Source: an uncultured Flavobacteriales bacterium (GTDB taxonomy: Bacteria; Bacteroidota; Bacteroidia; Flavobacteriales; Crocinitomicaceae). From it: a stretch of DNA of 55,080 bases. The number at the start of each line of letters is the position of its first letter. Positions within the stretch are counted from its first letter, which is position 1. The notes below the pieces were generated by a model. That model had not been told where the DNA came from. It saw only the letters and a list, made by a program, of their open reading frames with translations, and did not search any database. This document shows positions 34,274-42,610 of the stretch, piece after piece. The stretch is from assembly GCA_946478775.1 (NCBI GenBank), contig CAMLDR010000005.1, positions 1-55,080 of the forward strand, written 5' to 3'. The position numbers and the translations under genes were made by a program.

Positions 34274-36358
34274 ATGAAATCTAAAATCGTATGCTTGTTG
34301 TTTTTGGTGATATCCGGACTATCACTGGCGCAATCAAAAAAAATGTATATCTATTTGGGTAATGAGTATTTCAGTAAACTGGATTACGCAAATGCCGTTG
34401 AACAATATAAATTGGCACTTTCCGATTCTGTGGCCAGATCAACAATGACTTATCCTTATGAAATACAGGTCACCAATCAAAAACTCTCCACCAAAAAAAT
34501 AGCCGTGGATACCAGTTTGATGGTAACAATGGAGGAATACCTGCATCACCACATTGCCTGGTGCTATTATCGTTTGCATGATTATCCGAATGCTGAAAAG
34601 CATCTGAAAAACACCGTGGATGAAAAAGCCTATCCGGACGACAGCTATTATCTGGCTCAAAGCTACATGAATAACAGTAAGTATGATGAGGCGATCACCC
34701 AGTTTGAAGATTACATCCGTTCTCCGCAGGCTGATGATGAATTACTTCATGCTGCACAAGTTGCGATGACCGGCTGCTACCTGGCGAAAGAAGAGATTGA
34801 AAAAACGCGCGAAATCAGTGTGAAAATGGCAGATACAGCTATTTTTAACCGTGGAACAGCAAGTTTTGCGACCATGTATTTCGATAAAGATCAAAAACTG
34901 ATGTTTACTTCTGCACGAACAGGAGGTGTGATCCTGAATGAAAAGCAGCAATCTGAATATTTGTGTGACCTTTACTGGGTTTCCCTCAATGAAGACAGCA
35001 CCTGGTCTGCACCCACAAACTTCGGACGGCCTTTGAACAGCGCTCAAAACGATGGGGCAGGATCTTTTAACAACAACAATGTGATCTTCTATACGCGTTG
35101 GAGCGAAGAAAAGAAGACCGAACAAAATATTTACCTTGCCCGAATGATGGAGATGAAATTCTTCGAAGCCTATAAGCTGGATTCATCGGTGAATTATCCG
35201 GGATATAGGAGCATTCAGCCCTATGTTTCGATGGATGGCAAAACGCTTTACTTTTCATCGAATCGTCCGGGTGGACTAGGGGGAATGGATATCTGGAAGA
35301 TCGCAATCGATTCTGCAGGAAACACCATCGGTCAGCCGGAAAACTTAGGTTCCCTGATCAACTCGGACCAGGATGAAGTAACTCCGTTCTTTCACGAAGT
35401 TTCATCTACTTTATTCTTTTCTTCCAACGGACACGGAAGCATGGGTGGATTGGATGTCTTTAAATCGTATTACGAACGTGAAACAGAGGCATTCAGCGTG
35501 CCGGTAAATTTGGGAATGCCTATCAACTCAGCAAGAGATGATGCATACATGATGTGGGATTCCCGCTTATCCCGTGGGTTTTTCTCCAGCGACAGGGAGC
35601 CATGTACCGGTGGAAGCTGTTACGACATCTATGAAGTAGTGAATGAACCGATTCACATTTACCTGAGCGGATATTCCTACAACAAAGACACCGAAGAGAT
35701 CTTGCCGAATGTAAAATTGACCTTCAAAGATGTACGCGGGGTTTTCCCCTCTTATAACATCGTAACGGATTCAAACGGTTACTATGAAAAGGAATTGAAT
35801 TACGGAGTGGAATTGTTTATCAAAGGGCAAAAGATCAATTACTTTGCCGATGCAACAAGTGTAAATACGAATTCCATTACGCAAACAACTAGCATTACAA
35901 GAGACTTTTACTTGAAACCCATTCCACAGGAAGAGATTGAGATCGAAGGAATTGAGTACGACTTTAACTCCGATAAACTCAGACCTGCTTCCCAAGCCGT
36001 TTTGGATAAGTTATTCGACTTCCTGGAATTGAACAACAACATCATTGTAGAAATCAATTCACACACGGATGCTCGCGGAAAAGATGCTTATAACCTGGAT
36101 TTATCTCAAAGAAGAGCAAAATCCTGCGTGGATTACCTGGTTTCAAAAGGCATTGATCCGTCTCGTATGGTTCCGAAAGGATACGGGGAAACACAGCCGA
36201 ACCAACTATACGGTCCGGACAAAAAACCGGTCCTGGATGCGGAAGGAAAGCCTGTCCTGTTAGTTGAAGCATACATCAATACCTTCAAAGTAAAAGCAGA
36301 GCGCGAAGTCTTACACCAAAAAAACAGAAGAACGTCGTTTAAGGTTATCAATCAATAA
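34274..36358 (+). CDS. TPR-PD40-OmpA protein (PorE/SprE-like T9SS-associated lipoprotein type)
   Basis: A 694-residue envelope protein with signal MKSKIVCLLFLVISGLSLA. Domains in order: TPR-like repeats (~20-190; GNEYFSKLDYANAVEQYKLA), PD40/WD40-like beta-propeller repeats (~195-450; MDGKTLYFSSNRPGGLGGMD and STLFFSSNGHGSMGGLDVF), a carboxypeptidase-regulatory-like domain (~470-550), and a C-terminal OmpA peptidoglycan-binding domain (~565-690; NSHTDARGKDAYNLDLSQRR). This architecture matches P. gingivalis PorE, which tethers the T9SS trans-envelope complex to peptidoglycan. It is the last gene of the adhesin array, 15 bases after the PorP/SprF gene. No lipobox Cys is seen. Confidence 0.9.
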   Translation: MKSKIVCLLFLVISGLSLAQSKKMYIYLGNEYFSKLDYANAVEQYKLALSDSVARSTMTYPYEIQVTNQKLSTKKIAVDTSLMVTMEEYLHHHIAWCYYRLHDYPNAEKHLKNTVDEKAYPDDSYYLAQSYMNNSKYDEAITQFEDYIRSPQADDELLHAAQVAMTGCYLAKEEIEKTREISVKMADTAIFNRGTASFATMYFDKDQKLMFTSARTGGVILNEKQQSEYLCDLYWVSLNEDSTWSAPTNFGRPLNSAQNDGAGSFNNNNVIFYTRWSEEKKTEQNIYLARMMEMKFFEAYKLDSSVNYPGYRSIQPYVSMDGKTLYFSSNRPGGLGGMDIWKIAIDSAGNTIGQPENLGSLINSDQDEVTPFFHEVSSTLFFSSNGHGSMGGLDVFKSYYERETEAFSVPVNLGMPINSARDDAYMMWDSRLSRGFFSSDREPCTGGSCYDIYEVVNEPIHIYLSGYSYNKDTEEILPNVKLTFKDVRGVFPSYNIVTDSNGYYEKELNYGVELFIKGQKINYFADATSVNTNSITQTTSITRDFYLKPIPQEEIEIEGIEYDFNSDKLRPASQAVLDKLFDFLELNNNIIVEINSHTDARGKDAYNLDLSQRRAKSCVDYLVSKGIDPSRMVPKGYGETQPNQLYGPDKKPVLDAEGKPVLLVEAYINTFKVKAEREVLHQKNRRTSFKVINQ

Positions 36359-36517
36359 CATTCAAAAAATGCAAAATGCAAGAGCGTTTTGAGTTTTGTT
36401 AGACTTAAAATTAATTCATTAGCTTTAAAGGTTAATGTATTGTAAATTAATACTTTATCCTTAGATCTGTTCACATCTTTATAAAGACATAAATTTGTAA
36501 ATTCTAAAATTCATAAG

Positions 36518-36575
36518 CCAAAAGATTAAAGGTGACTGAATGCTTTGGCTAAAGCTCTGTGGTTAATCTTTTTGG
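36518..36575. other. Structured intergenic element (long inverted repeat with inner hairpin)
   Basis: In the 290-base spacer after the OmpA gene, CCAAAAGATTAA (36518-36529) pairs with TTAATCTTTTTGG (36563-36575) with one bulge, enclosing GCTTT-GGCT-AAAGC. There is no ORF. The rest of the spacer is AT-rich with no recognised feature. Confidence 0.5.
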
Positions 36576-36648
36576 TGGAGAAAGGTCAGTGTAAGGTGGT
36601 GTAATGGAAGTCAATTCTTTTCAATCCACAGCCGCGGATACTCCATTT

Positions 36649-36957
36649 TCAATTGTAGTTCGTCCACGATATTCCGTTTTTGAACACAGTTGCGCGGTCT
36701 TTCTGCGCATTCATGTAAGAAGTTGCCTGCTGTGCACTTTCTCCGGTTTCACAGACAAAAATCACCGTATCGTATTGCAATAATTCGGTTTTGTGCTTTT
36801 CCAGCTCGGGTAGGGGAATGTTAATGCCTGTTGCAGCATGACCTTGTTTCCAAATCCCTTCACTTCGAACATCCACCACGATTGTCTTTCCATTAGTAGT
36901 TTTCCCGTTGCATGCGGATAAACTAAGGAATACTATAAAAGAGGCGATTGTTTTCAT
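36649..36957 (-). CDS. Rhodanese-like lipoprotein
   Basis: A 102-residue exported lipoprotein with signal MKTIASFIVFLSLSAC (lipobox Cys16). The mature part is a single rhodanese domain: TIVVDVRSEGIWKQGHAATG, NIPLPELEKHK, then DTVIFVCETGESAQQATSYM with the active-site Cys69 in a CETGES loop, and VFKNGISWTNYN at the end. Rhodaneses transfer sulfur or act as redox/persulfide carriers. The location in the envelope and the physiological role are not known. Single gene next to a strong hairpin. Confidence 0.88.
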   Translation of the reverse strand: MKTIASFIVFLSLSACNGKTTNGKTIVVDVRSEGIWKQGHAATGINIPLPELEKHKTELLQYDTVIFVCETGESAQQATSYMNAQKDRATVFKNGISWTNYN

Positions 36958-36972
36958 TGTAATACTATTGAT

Positions 36973-37008
36973 AAAAGTAGGGGCGAAAAATTTTCGCCCC
37001 TACTTTTT
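36973..37008. terminator. Very strong hairpin, terminator on the minus strand
   Basis: The 17-base arms AAAAGTAGGGGCGAAAA / TTTTCGCCCCTACTTTTT leave almost no loop. It sits 93 bases after the stop of the second OmpA gene, with T runs on both strands. It may also be an intergenic repeat element. Confidence 0.75.
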
Positions 37009-37100
37009 GAATTTGATTTCGATACCCATCGGTACATCATTTTGCTTTCAAATCACACGCTTCCAATTAGGAATTAGGTATTCGTAATTCGTAATTAATA

Positions 37101-39155
37101 TCACATTCCCTGAATCAGGAACTCCGTTCTACGATTCTTTGCTTTGTTTTCCGGAGTATCGTTTGCAGCCTTTGGTTTCGTTTCACCATATCCCTGTGCT
37201 TCCAGTCGGTCTTCTTCAATTCCAAGGGAGGCCAGGTAGCTTTTCACCCCTTTAGCTCGTCGGTCTGAAAGATCTAAGTTCTTTGCATCATCACCGTCGC
37301 TGTCCGTATGTCCCTGGATCATGATCTTAATCGTCGGATTTGTTTTCAGAAAACGCGCAAACTCGCGCAAAATGAACCGCGATTTGGTAGAAAGCACATC
37401 CGAGTTGTAATCATACAAAATGTCATTGATCGTGTAAGCTTCACCCACTTTCAGTTCTTTCACCTCCAGTTTGTTGTTCACCCGGTTCTCTTTCTTCGTA
37501 ATCTCCTCTTTGGTGATCAGTTTGGAATCAAAAGCAGCCCCGTCTTTCTTCACGGAAACCATGATGTCCTGAGGTTTGTCGGTTTTTACTACGACAGCAA
37601 ATTTCCCGTCGTTCCCGTTTACGCGTACTTGTTCTACTTTGTCTGAATTCTCGTAAGCAACTTCAATTGTTGCATTTTCGATGGGTTTTCCGTTCGGGTC
37701 TTTCAAATCTCCTTTGATGATCGTCACCGATTTCGGACGAGCTTCTGCGTAAAGTTCAAATCCGTAAATATCCCATTTTCCCTGTTGCTGAGAAGAGAAG
37801 TAAGCCAGTTTTCCATCGGTGGAAACAAAGATCCCCACTTCGTCTCCTTTGGAGTTGATCGGGTAACCGATGTTCTTGGGTTTGCTCCAAACACCGTTTT
37901 CTTCGCGCATATAGAAGATATCCAAACCACCAACTCCTTTGCGGTCATCAGAAACTGTGGAAACAAAATACAGGGTTTCACTATCCTGGTGAAGGAACGG
38001 GCTTTTATCTTTTCCTGCCGTATTGATCTCGTCAAAAGGTCGCGGAGCACCCCAGGTTCCGTCTGCATTTCTTTTTACAACAAACACATCGTTGTCCTTG
38101 GTCGTTCTCCTGTTTGCGGTATAAAACAGCGTATTTCCATCTGCCGACAAAGAAGGTTGTGCTTCCCAGCCGTCGGGAGTATTGATTTTCGGACCTAAAT
38201 TGACCAATTCGGACCATTGATAATCCTTCGGATTGGGACCTGTTTTCTGGTAGGTCGTTGAATACAGATCACAGTTCATGTATGCCTGACCGTTGACTTC
38301 CGTTTTTTTGCACGCACAAATGATCATTTCCTTGTTATCTACGGAAACGGTTGCCCCGCCATAACTTTGAAAATCGCCTTTATTGAATGGTTTTTCAAAT
38401 GCTTTTCCACCGTCAAATGCAATAGCATCATCTGTTCTGCTGGAGAAGGTATAGACTTCCTGCATATTCGAAACCACATCCCCCAGGTTTTTCAGGTCCT
38501 GTTTGCGGGTATAAAACATCAGTAAGTTATCAGGTGAGATCATGGGTAGATACTCGTCGTCTTTGTCCGTACTCACACCCGTCACTTTTTTCGGGTTGAA
38601 AGGAACTTCTTTGGCCAGCATTTCTGTTTCCTCTTTTTGGGAAGCCAGTAACTTCTTAACGTCTGCCAATTGTTTGGTATATTCTGCGCCGTAGCGGCTG
38701 TTATCATTGTTCTTAAATGCTATGAACTTTTCGAACCAGGCATTTGCTGCTTCTTTTTCATCCTGCGTGTAATTGATTACTCCGAGGTAATAATAAATGT
38801 CGGAATGATAATCCGGGCATAATTCGGCAGCTTTTTCGAACAATCCTTCTGCTTTTAGGAAACTGCGGTCGCCCAGTGCAGGGTTCGGATTGGATTCATA
38901 AGCTTTCCTTCCCGATTCGTAAGCATACATTCCAAATTCGTAATAAGCCCCCGCATTGTCCGGTTCTGATTCCATGGCCTTGGCAAAATTGGCTGCAGCC
39001 GACTGCAGGTCAGCGGAGTTTTTACCGGCATCAATCAGCTTTTGGGTCTTTTTGGAAGGAGCTAAACAGGAAGGATCTTCCTCCTGCGCGTAAAATGAAT
39101 GATTGAAAGCAAGAGAAATTCCTGCAACAACTAAGTAGTTTTTCCACATATGCAA
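37101..39155 (-). CDS. TPR-PD40-OmpA protein, second copy
   Basis: A 684-residue envelope protein; signal in MWKNYLVVAGISLAFNHSFYA from the second Met. Same domain order as the protein at 34274: TPR-like repeats (~45-170; NAGAYYEFGMYAYESGRKAY), PD40 repeats (~195-460; NTLFYTANRRTTKDNDVFVV, and KLAYFSSQQQGKWDIYGF), a regulatory-like beta domain (~480-560; GDLKDPNGKPIENATIEVAY), OmpA domain (~585-684; QGHTDSDGDDAKNLDLSDRR, and EAQGYGETKPKAAN). It is a distant paralogue on the opposite strand. T9SS linkage rests on architecture and context. Confidence 0.88.
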   Translation of the reverse strand: MHMWKNYLVVAGISLAFNHSFYAQEEDPSCLAPSKKTQKLIDAGKNSADLQSAAANFAKAMESEPDNAGAYYEFGMYAYESGRKAYESNPNPALGDRSFLKAEGLFEKAAELCPDYHSDIYYYLGVINYTQDEKEAANAWFEKFIAFKNNDNSRYGAEYTKQLADVKKLLASQKEETEMLAKEVPFNPKKVTGVSTDKDDEYLPMISPDNLLMFYTRKQDLKNLGDVVSNMQEVYTFSSRTDDAIAFDGGKAFEKPFNKGDFQSYGGATVSVDNKEMIICACKKTEVNGQAYMNCDLYSTTYQKTGPNPKDYQWSELVNLGPKINTPDGWEAQPSLSADGNTLFYTANRRTTKDNDVFVVKRNADGTWGAPRPFDEINTAGKDKSPFLHQDSETLYFVSTVSDDRKGVGGLDIFYMREENGVWSKPKNIGYPINSKGDEVGIFVSTDGKLAYFSSQQQGKWDIYGFELYAEARPKSVTIIKGDLKDPNGKPIENATIEVAYENSDKVEQVRVNGNDGKFAVVVKTDKPQDIMVSVKKDGAAFDSKLITKEEITKKENRVNNKLEVKELKVGEAYTINDILYDYNSDVLSTKSRFILREFARFLKTNPTIKIMIQGHTDSDGDDAKNLDLSDRRAKGVKSYLASLGIEEDRLEAQGYGETKPKAANDTPENKAKNRRTEFLIQGM

Positions 39156-39271
39156 TAAAATACAGTTCGAATCAGGGCAATAAGTGTGCCTGATTTACTA
39201 TATCGTAATTTCCGCGAAAAGGTTACCGTTTTTCGCAAGAAAATTCAAAAGATTCGAAGTAACCTTTTCAT

Positions 39272-39378
39272 TCATTCGGAATTTGTAATTAGGGTATTTG
39301 TAATTAGAGAAATTGGTATGATTTTTTCTAGTAACTTAAATCCATAATTAGGAATTCGTAATTAGGAATTTGTAATTT
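39272..39378. repeat. AATTCGTAATTAGGAATT-type repeats, main cluster
   Basis: The spacer between two divergent genes contains tandem, imperfect units such as GGAATTTGTAATTAGGG and AATTAGGAATTCGTAATTAGG. Related units occur at 37064-37099 and 42585-42610. Confidence 0.65.
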
Positions 39379-39394
39379 TAAAAAAATAAAACCG

Positions 39395-39895
39395 ATGAAA
39401 ACCAGATTTCTCCTTAATATTTTTGGACTTTTATTCCTGAGTTCGCTTATTTCAGGTCGCCTGAATGCGCAAACAGATTGCAAAGAGCAAAAAGTAGGAA
39501 GAAGTTATTTCAGTATTTGCTCCGGCAACATTGTGACTGAAAAGAAGAAATTGTTTCTCACAACCCAGGCACTTCCAAAGAAAATAGATGGAAAGAACAC
39601 TTTCAAAGTGGTTCATTATTACCTTTCAGACCGAAAAAAGATAGAAACCGATGAAATTTTCCTGGAATACAGTAAATTCTTAAAAAACCTGGAAACACTC
39701 GAATTCTATGTGAATGGAAAAGAATTTAACGGTGTTTTGAAGATCGCTCTTCCTTTTAAAAATGAGGGAGTGAGCACCAGTTACGATGGATACGACCTGC
39801 TGACTTATGAGTTTAAAGAGGGAAGGTTCGTTTCGAAAAGCAAATTAACCGACGTGGAACTGGAAAAAGAAAAAGCCGTTATTCGTCCGCAGTAA
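39395..39895 (+). CDS. Exported hypothetical protein
   Basis: A 166-residue protein with signal MKTRFLLNIFGLLFLSSLIS, cleaved near LNA/Q. Two cysteines near the mature N-terminus (TDCKEQ, FSICSGN) could form a disulfide. The rest alternates beta strands and basic helices (LTTQALPKKIDGKNTFKVVH). I recognise no family. It is likely periplasmic or surface-exposed. A 10-base perfect hairpin (39915-39947) follows the stop. Confidence 0.75.
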   Translation: MKTRFLLNIFGLLFLSSLISGRLNAQTDCKEQKVGRSYFSICSGNIVTEKKKLFLTTQALPKKIDGKNTFKVVHYYLSDRKKIETDEIFLEYSKFLKNLETLEFYVNGKEFNGVLKIALPFKNEGVSTSYDGYDLLTYEFKEGRFVSKSKLTDVELEKEKAVIRPQ

Positions 39896-39914
39896 TGATC
39901 AATTATTAATGAAG

Positions 39915-39947
39915 CAATTATCAAAACTAAAAATCTCTTGATAATTG
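39915..39947 (+). terminator. Hairpin after the exported hypothetical gene
   Basis: CAATTATCAA / TTGATAATTG, a perfect ten-base stem with a 13-base loop, 20 bases past the stop codon. There is no T run, so it may be only a weak terminator or a processing site. Confidence 0.5.
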
Positions 39948-39987
39948 ATCATTCCTTCATGGATAATTAGAAAAAATAATTGACGGG

Positions 39988-40042
39988 ATTTCGACTCCGC
40001 TGCGCCTATGCTGAAGCTCCTGCGTAAGCATTCAATCACCTT
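39988..40042. repeat. Intergenic hairpin repeat, family B, copy 1
   Basis: CGACTCCGCTGCGCCTATGC, then TGAAGCTCCTGCGTAAGCAT. Nearly identical to 45748-45804. It overlaps the 3' end of the O-methyltransferase gene. Confidence 0.85.
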
Positions 40043-40689
40043 TTAAATTGTTTTTTGCGAGCTATCATTACCCCGTCCCGAATCGGAAGCAGAATATTCT
40101 CAACCCGTTCATCGTTGTGGATCAATTCGTTGAATTCTTTCAGTAACTGCGTGTCTTTATCGATCTTTCCTTCGGTTTGCACCACTTTTCCCGACCAGAG
40201 AACATTGTCCGACAAAATATATCCTCCCGGTTTTACTTTGTCGAAAACGAGGTGGTAATAATGGATGTAGTTCATTTTGTCCGCATCTATGAAGACCAGG
40301 TCAAACTGTTCGTCCATTTTCGGGATTTCTTCCATAGCATTGCAGATGCGGTAATCTACTTTGGAACCATATTCACTTTCCGCCAGGTACGAACGAACGA
40401 AATCTTCCAGCTGGGCATTGATATCCAGTGTAATGATCTTTCCGTTTTCCGTCAGTCCTTCGGCCATGCAAAGTGCCGAATAGCCGGTATATGTTCCGAT
40501 TTCGAGAATGCGCTCCGGACGGATCATTTTGGAAAGCAGGCTCAGTAAACGACCCTGAAAATGTCCGCTCAGCATCCGAGGCTGCAGAATGTTCACGTGC
40601 GTATCGCGGTTCAGTTTTGCCAATAAGGCAGATTCGGCTGTGGTATGTGCGCAGCAGTAATCATCCAATGCCTGATCAATAAATTCCAT
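40036..40689 (-). CDS. Class I SAM-dependent O-methyltransferase (Methyltransf_3/CCoAOMT-like)
   Basis: A 217-residue cytoplasmic enzyme. The SAM-binding motif I is RILEIGTYTGYSALCMAEGL; the acidic end of strand 2 is KIITLDINAQ; motif II is DLVFIDADKMNYIHYY, which is also the catalytic/metal Asp region of caffeoyl-CoA-type O-methyltransferases; then KPGGYILSDNVLWSGKV. It methylates hydroxyl groups of catechol-like substrates or small molecules; the actual substrate is unknown. Upstream, one base away, is the DUF1569 gene on the same strand. Confidence 0.93.
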   Translation of the reverse strand: MEFIDQALDDYCCAHTTAESALLAKLNRDTHVNILQPRMLSGHFQGRLLSLLSKMIRPERILEIGTYTGYSALCMAEGLTENGKIITLDINAQLEDFVRSYLAESEYGSKVDYRICNAMEEIPKMDEQFDLVFIDADKMNYIHYYHLVFDKVKPGGYILSDNVLWSGKVVQTEGKIDKDTQLLKEFNELIHNDERVENILLPIRDGVMIARKKQFKR

Positions 40690-40690
40690 G

Positions 40691-41146
40691 TTATACTCCG
40701 AATTGCTGTAAATGATGGTCGAGGTGTTTGTACATTCCCAATCCCCATTGTTCTTTGGTTACTTTTCCGAAGAATGCATGCGGAGCAGCGGTGCATTGGT
40801 CCATTCCGCCTTCCTGAAACGCAACCAAATGATCGATCAGTTCCTGTTTTGCTTTTTCAAAGTCAGAAGTGTCGGAAATGATGAAATCTTTGTGTGTCGG
40901 ACTGTTTTTTGATACCGGTTTATCGTTGTAGAAAGCACTTTTCATCATGCTTCCCAAAACATAGCTGACAAACAAACGTTTCAGTACTTTTTGTCCGCGG
41001 GCCACTTTCATGGTTTCACTGCAATGGTCCAGCACCTGTGAAGCATTCATTTTTCCCCAAATCGGCTGCATATCTGCCTGCAGCTTATTGATTCGATCAA
41101 TACTTATTTCCAAAGCCTGTTTCGAGTAGAGCGTTTTTCTGATCAT
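40691..41146 (-). CDS. DUF1569 family protein (DinB-like fold)
   Basis: A 151-residue protein. NASQVLDHCSETMKVARGQ and MYKHLDHHLQQFG provide the His residues of the DinB-like four-helix metal site, and the length and pattern match DUF1569. DinB-type proteins are thought to be metal-dependent thiol transferases or hydrolases, but no activity can be assigned here. It overlaps neither neighbour and is spaced one base from the methyltransferase, so co-expression is likely. Confidence 0.85.
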   Translation of the reverse strand: MIRKTLYSKQALEISIDRINKLQADMQPIWGKMNASQVLDHCSETMKVARGQKVLKRLFVSYVLGSMMKSAFYNDKPVSKNSPTHKDFIISDTSDFEKAKQELIDHLVAFQEGGMDQCTAAPHAFFGKVTKEQWGLGMYKHLDHHLQQFGV

Positions 41147-41149
41147 AAA

Positions 41150-42004
41150 TTAACCTTTAATGTATTCCCAATCTTTAATTTCACCGAACTTTGCATAGTC
41201 CGCTTTTGCTTTCGGATGCCACAAAGTTGATTCGGGTGAAACACTTGGTACTTCTTCTAAAAGTAAATCTTTTCTGATATAAATCTGGTTCATTCCCAAA
41301 TCATTTGCACCAACAAGGCGATAACCTTTCTTTTCTGCCAGCTTATTCATCGCCAAAACGCTTGCTCCATGGTAGATTGGATGCTTTCCGGGATACATGT
41401 AATTGGGGTCGTAAGGAACTACAATATTTTCCAAACCGAATTCGGTATGTGTTTCGATCACCACTACTTTAGGCTGAACAACTGTCAGTGCACCCCAAAC
41501 CCAGTAATCGTTTCCGTCGATATCAATGGAGAGCAATTCGATTTCACCTGCAAGACCGGCTTTTGAGATCAATTCGTTGATGTTCTCCCGTTGAATGATT
41601 GCCTGGATGTACTTCGGTTTCGGATGATAAGGAGTGGGGATCTTTGAATAGAACTTTTCCCCGCGGCGGATCAGTTTCGGATCGCCTTCAAAGAAGAGCC
41701 CGGACCAGCCGAAATGAATGGCCAGGTTACTGCAATTGCTGTTAATACCGTCGTTGGAACCAATCTCGATAAAGGTTTTGCTTCCTTCGCCAATCAGGGA
41801 AAACAAAAAGAGCAACAGTCCGTCTTCCTCAAATTGAGAAAATACCTTGAATCCGGTAGTATTAAGAGCCGGTACCTGCTGATTCTTTTGCGCAAGCTGA
41901 TAGTGCTGCATCAAAGATCGCTGCTGAATGCCAACAGAAGGGTGAAGTTTGTCGCGGTGTATGCGTTTGCTGAAATAGTATTTAACCAGATTTTTAAGCC
42001 ACAT
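41150..42004 (-). CDS. FkbM-like SAM-fold protein
   Basis: A 284-residue protein without a signal peptide. The Rossmann-like methyltransferase start SKTFIEIGSNDGINSNCSNL (glycine-rich motif I), then GWSGLFFEGDPKLIRRGEKF (motif II acid E/D), and later ELLSIDIDGNDYWVWGAL are as in FkbM-type and related methyltransferase-fold proteins. The N-terminal QFEEDGLLLFLFSLIGEG is a recurrent block of this bacterial family. Real methyltransferase activity is not shown. Three bases before the DUF1569 start; same operon likely. Confidence 0.75.
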   Translation of the reverse strand: MWLKNLVKYYFSKRIHRDKLHPSVGIQQRSLMQHYQLAQKNQQVPALNTTGFKVFSQFEEDGLLLFLFSLIGEGSKTFIEIGSNDGINSNCSNLAIHFGWSGLFFEGDPKLIRRGEKFYSKIPTPYHPKPKYIQAIIQRENINELISKAGLAGEIELLSIDIDGNDYWVWGALTVVQPKVVVIETHTEFGLENIVVPYDPNYMYPGKHPIYHGASVLAMNKLAEKKGYRLVGANDLGMNQIYIRKDLLLEEVPSVSPESTLWHPKAKADYAKFGEIKDWEYIKG

Positions 42005-42014
42005 ACCACGAAGT

Positions 42015-42092
42015 TAATTGAAAAGTTAAAAGTGAGAAGTCAAAAAAAATAAAAGGATCTGCTTTTCTCACTTTTGCTTTTTACCTTCTCAC
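42015..42092. repeat. Intergenic hairpin repeat, family C, copy 2
   Basis: TTGAAAAGTTAAAAGTGAGA, then a stem AAAAGTGAGAAG (42028-42039) with TTCTCACTTTT (42064-42074), and the shared TTTTTACCTTCTCACTT. Related to 18727-18780. Confidence 0.6.
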
Positions 42093-42437
42093 TTAGTACA
42101 TCAGCTGTTTCTTGCTGTTGTTTTTCCAGCCCGCCTGACTTTCGTACTCTACAAAAAAGATCTTCAAATCTGCCTGGCTCTCATATTTCACGAAATAAAC
42201 CGATTTTTTAGCCTGGCTTTCGTAATCCACAAAGAACCATTTTCCGTCATTTTCGCCTGCCTGGGAAGAATATTTCACTTTGTAAACAAGCAGATCAGCT
42301 TGTGATTCATAATTCACAACAAAGACTTTTACATCCGCCTGTGATTCGTAATCAACCGAATAAACTTGCTGTGCATTCACACCATGAGACGCTAAGAAGA
42401 GTACTAGTAATAAAAATAGGTTTTTCATTGGTTTCAA
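42093..42437 (-). CDS. DUF6150-type repeat protein (YESQAD repeats)
   Basis: A 114-residue exported protein; signal MKPMKNLFLLLVLFLASHG (cleaved near VNA/Q). The mature part is six tandem repeats of ~13-16 residues built on [VWI][YF].V.YESQAD..: VYSVDYESQADVK, VFVVNYESQADLL, VYKVKYSSQAG, WFFVDYESQAKKS, VYFVKYESQADLK, IFFVEYESQAG. Each repeat can form a beta strand and turn, so a small beta-propeller or beta-solenoid is plausible (inference). The family (DUF6150) is a known unknown in bacteria. Single gene. Confidence 0.88.
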   Translation of the reverse strand: MKPMKNLFLLLVLFLASHGVNAQQVYSVDYESQADVKVFVVNYESQADLLVYKVKYSSQAGENDGKWFFVDYESQAKKSVYFVKYESQADLKIFFVEYESQAGWKNNSKKQLMY

Positions 42438-42584
42438 TTTAAAAATCTTGTTTTACAATTATAATACCATTTTTTCAATTATGAATCGATCCAATTGTAT
42501 CACGATCCAAATCATTCGAATCTCTTTGTTTTATGGGGTAGCAATGTGATTCTAAATTCGCCAGGGCGAATAACTGGAATCTAA

Positions 42585-42610
42585 TAATTCGTAATTAGGA
42601 ATCACGAATT
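42585..42610. repeat. AATTCGTAATTAGGAATT-type repeat unit
   Basis: TAATTCGTAATTAGGAATC at the 3' end of the GNAT-nitrilase gene. Related to the cluster at 39272-39378. Confidence 0.55.
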
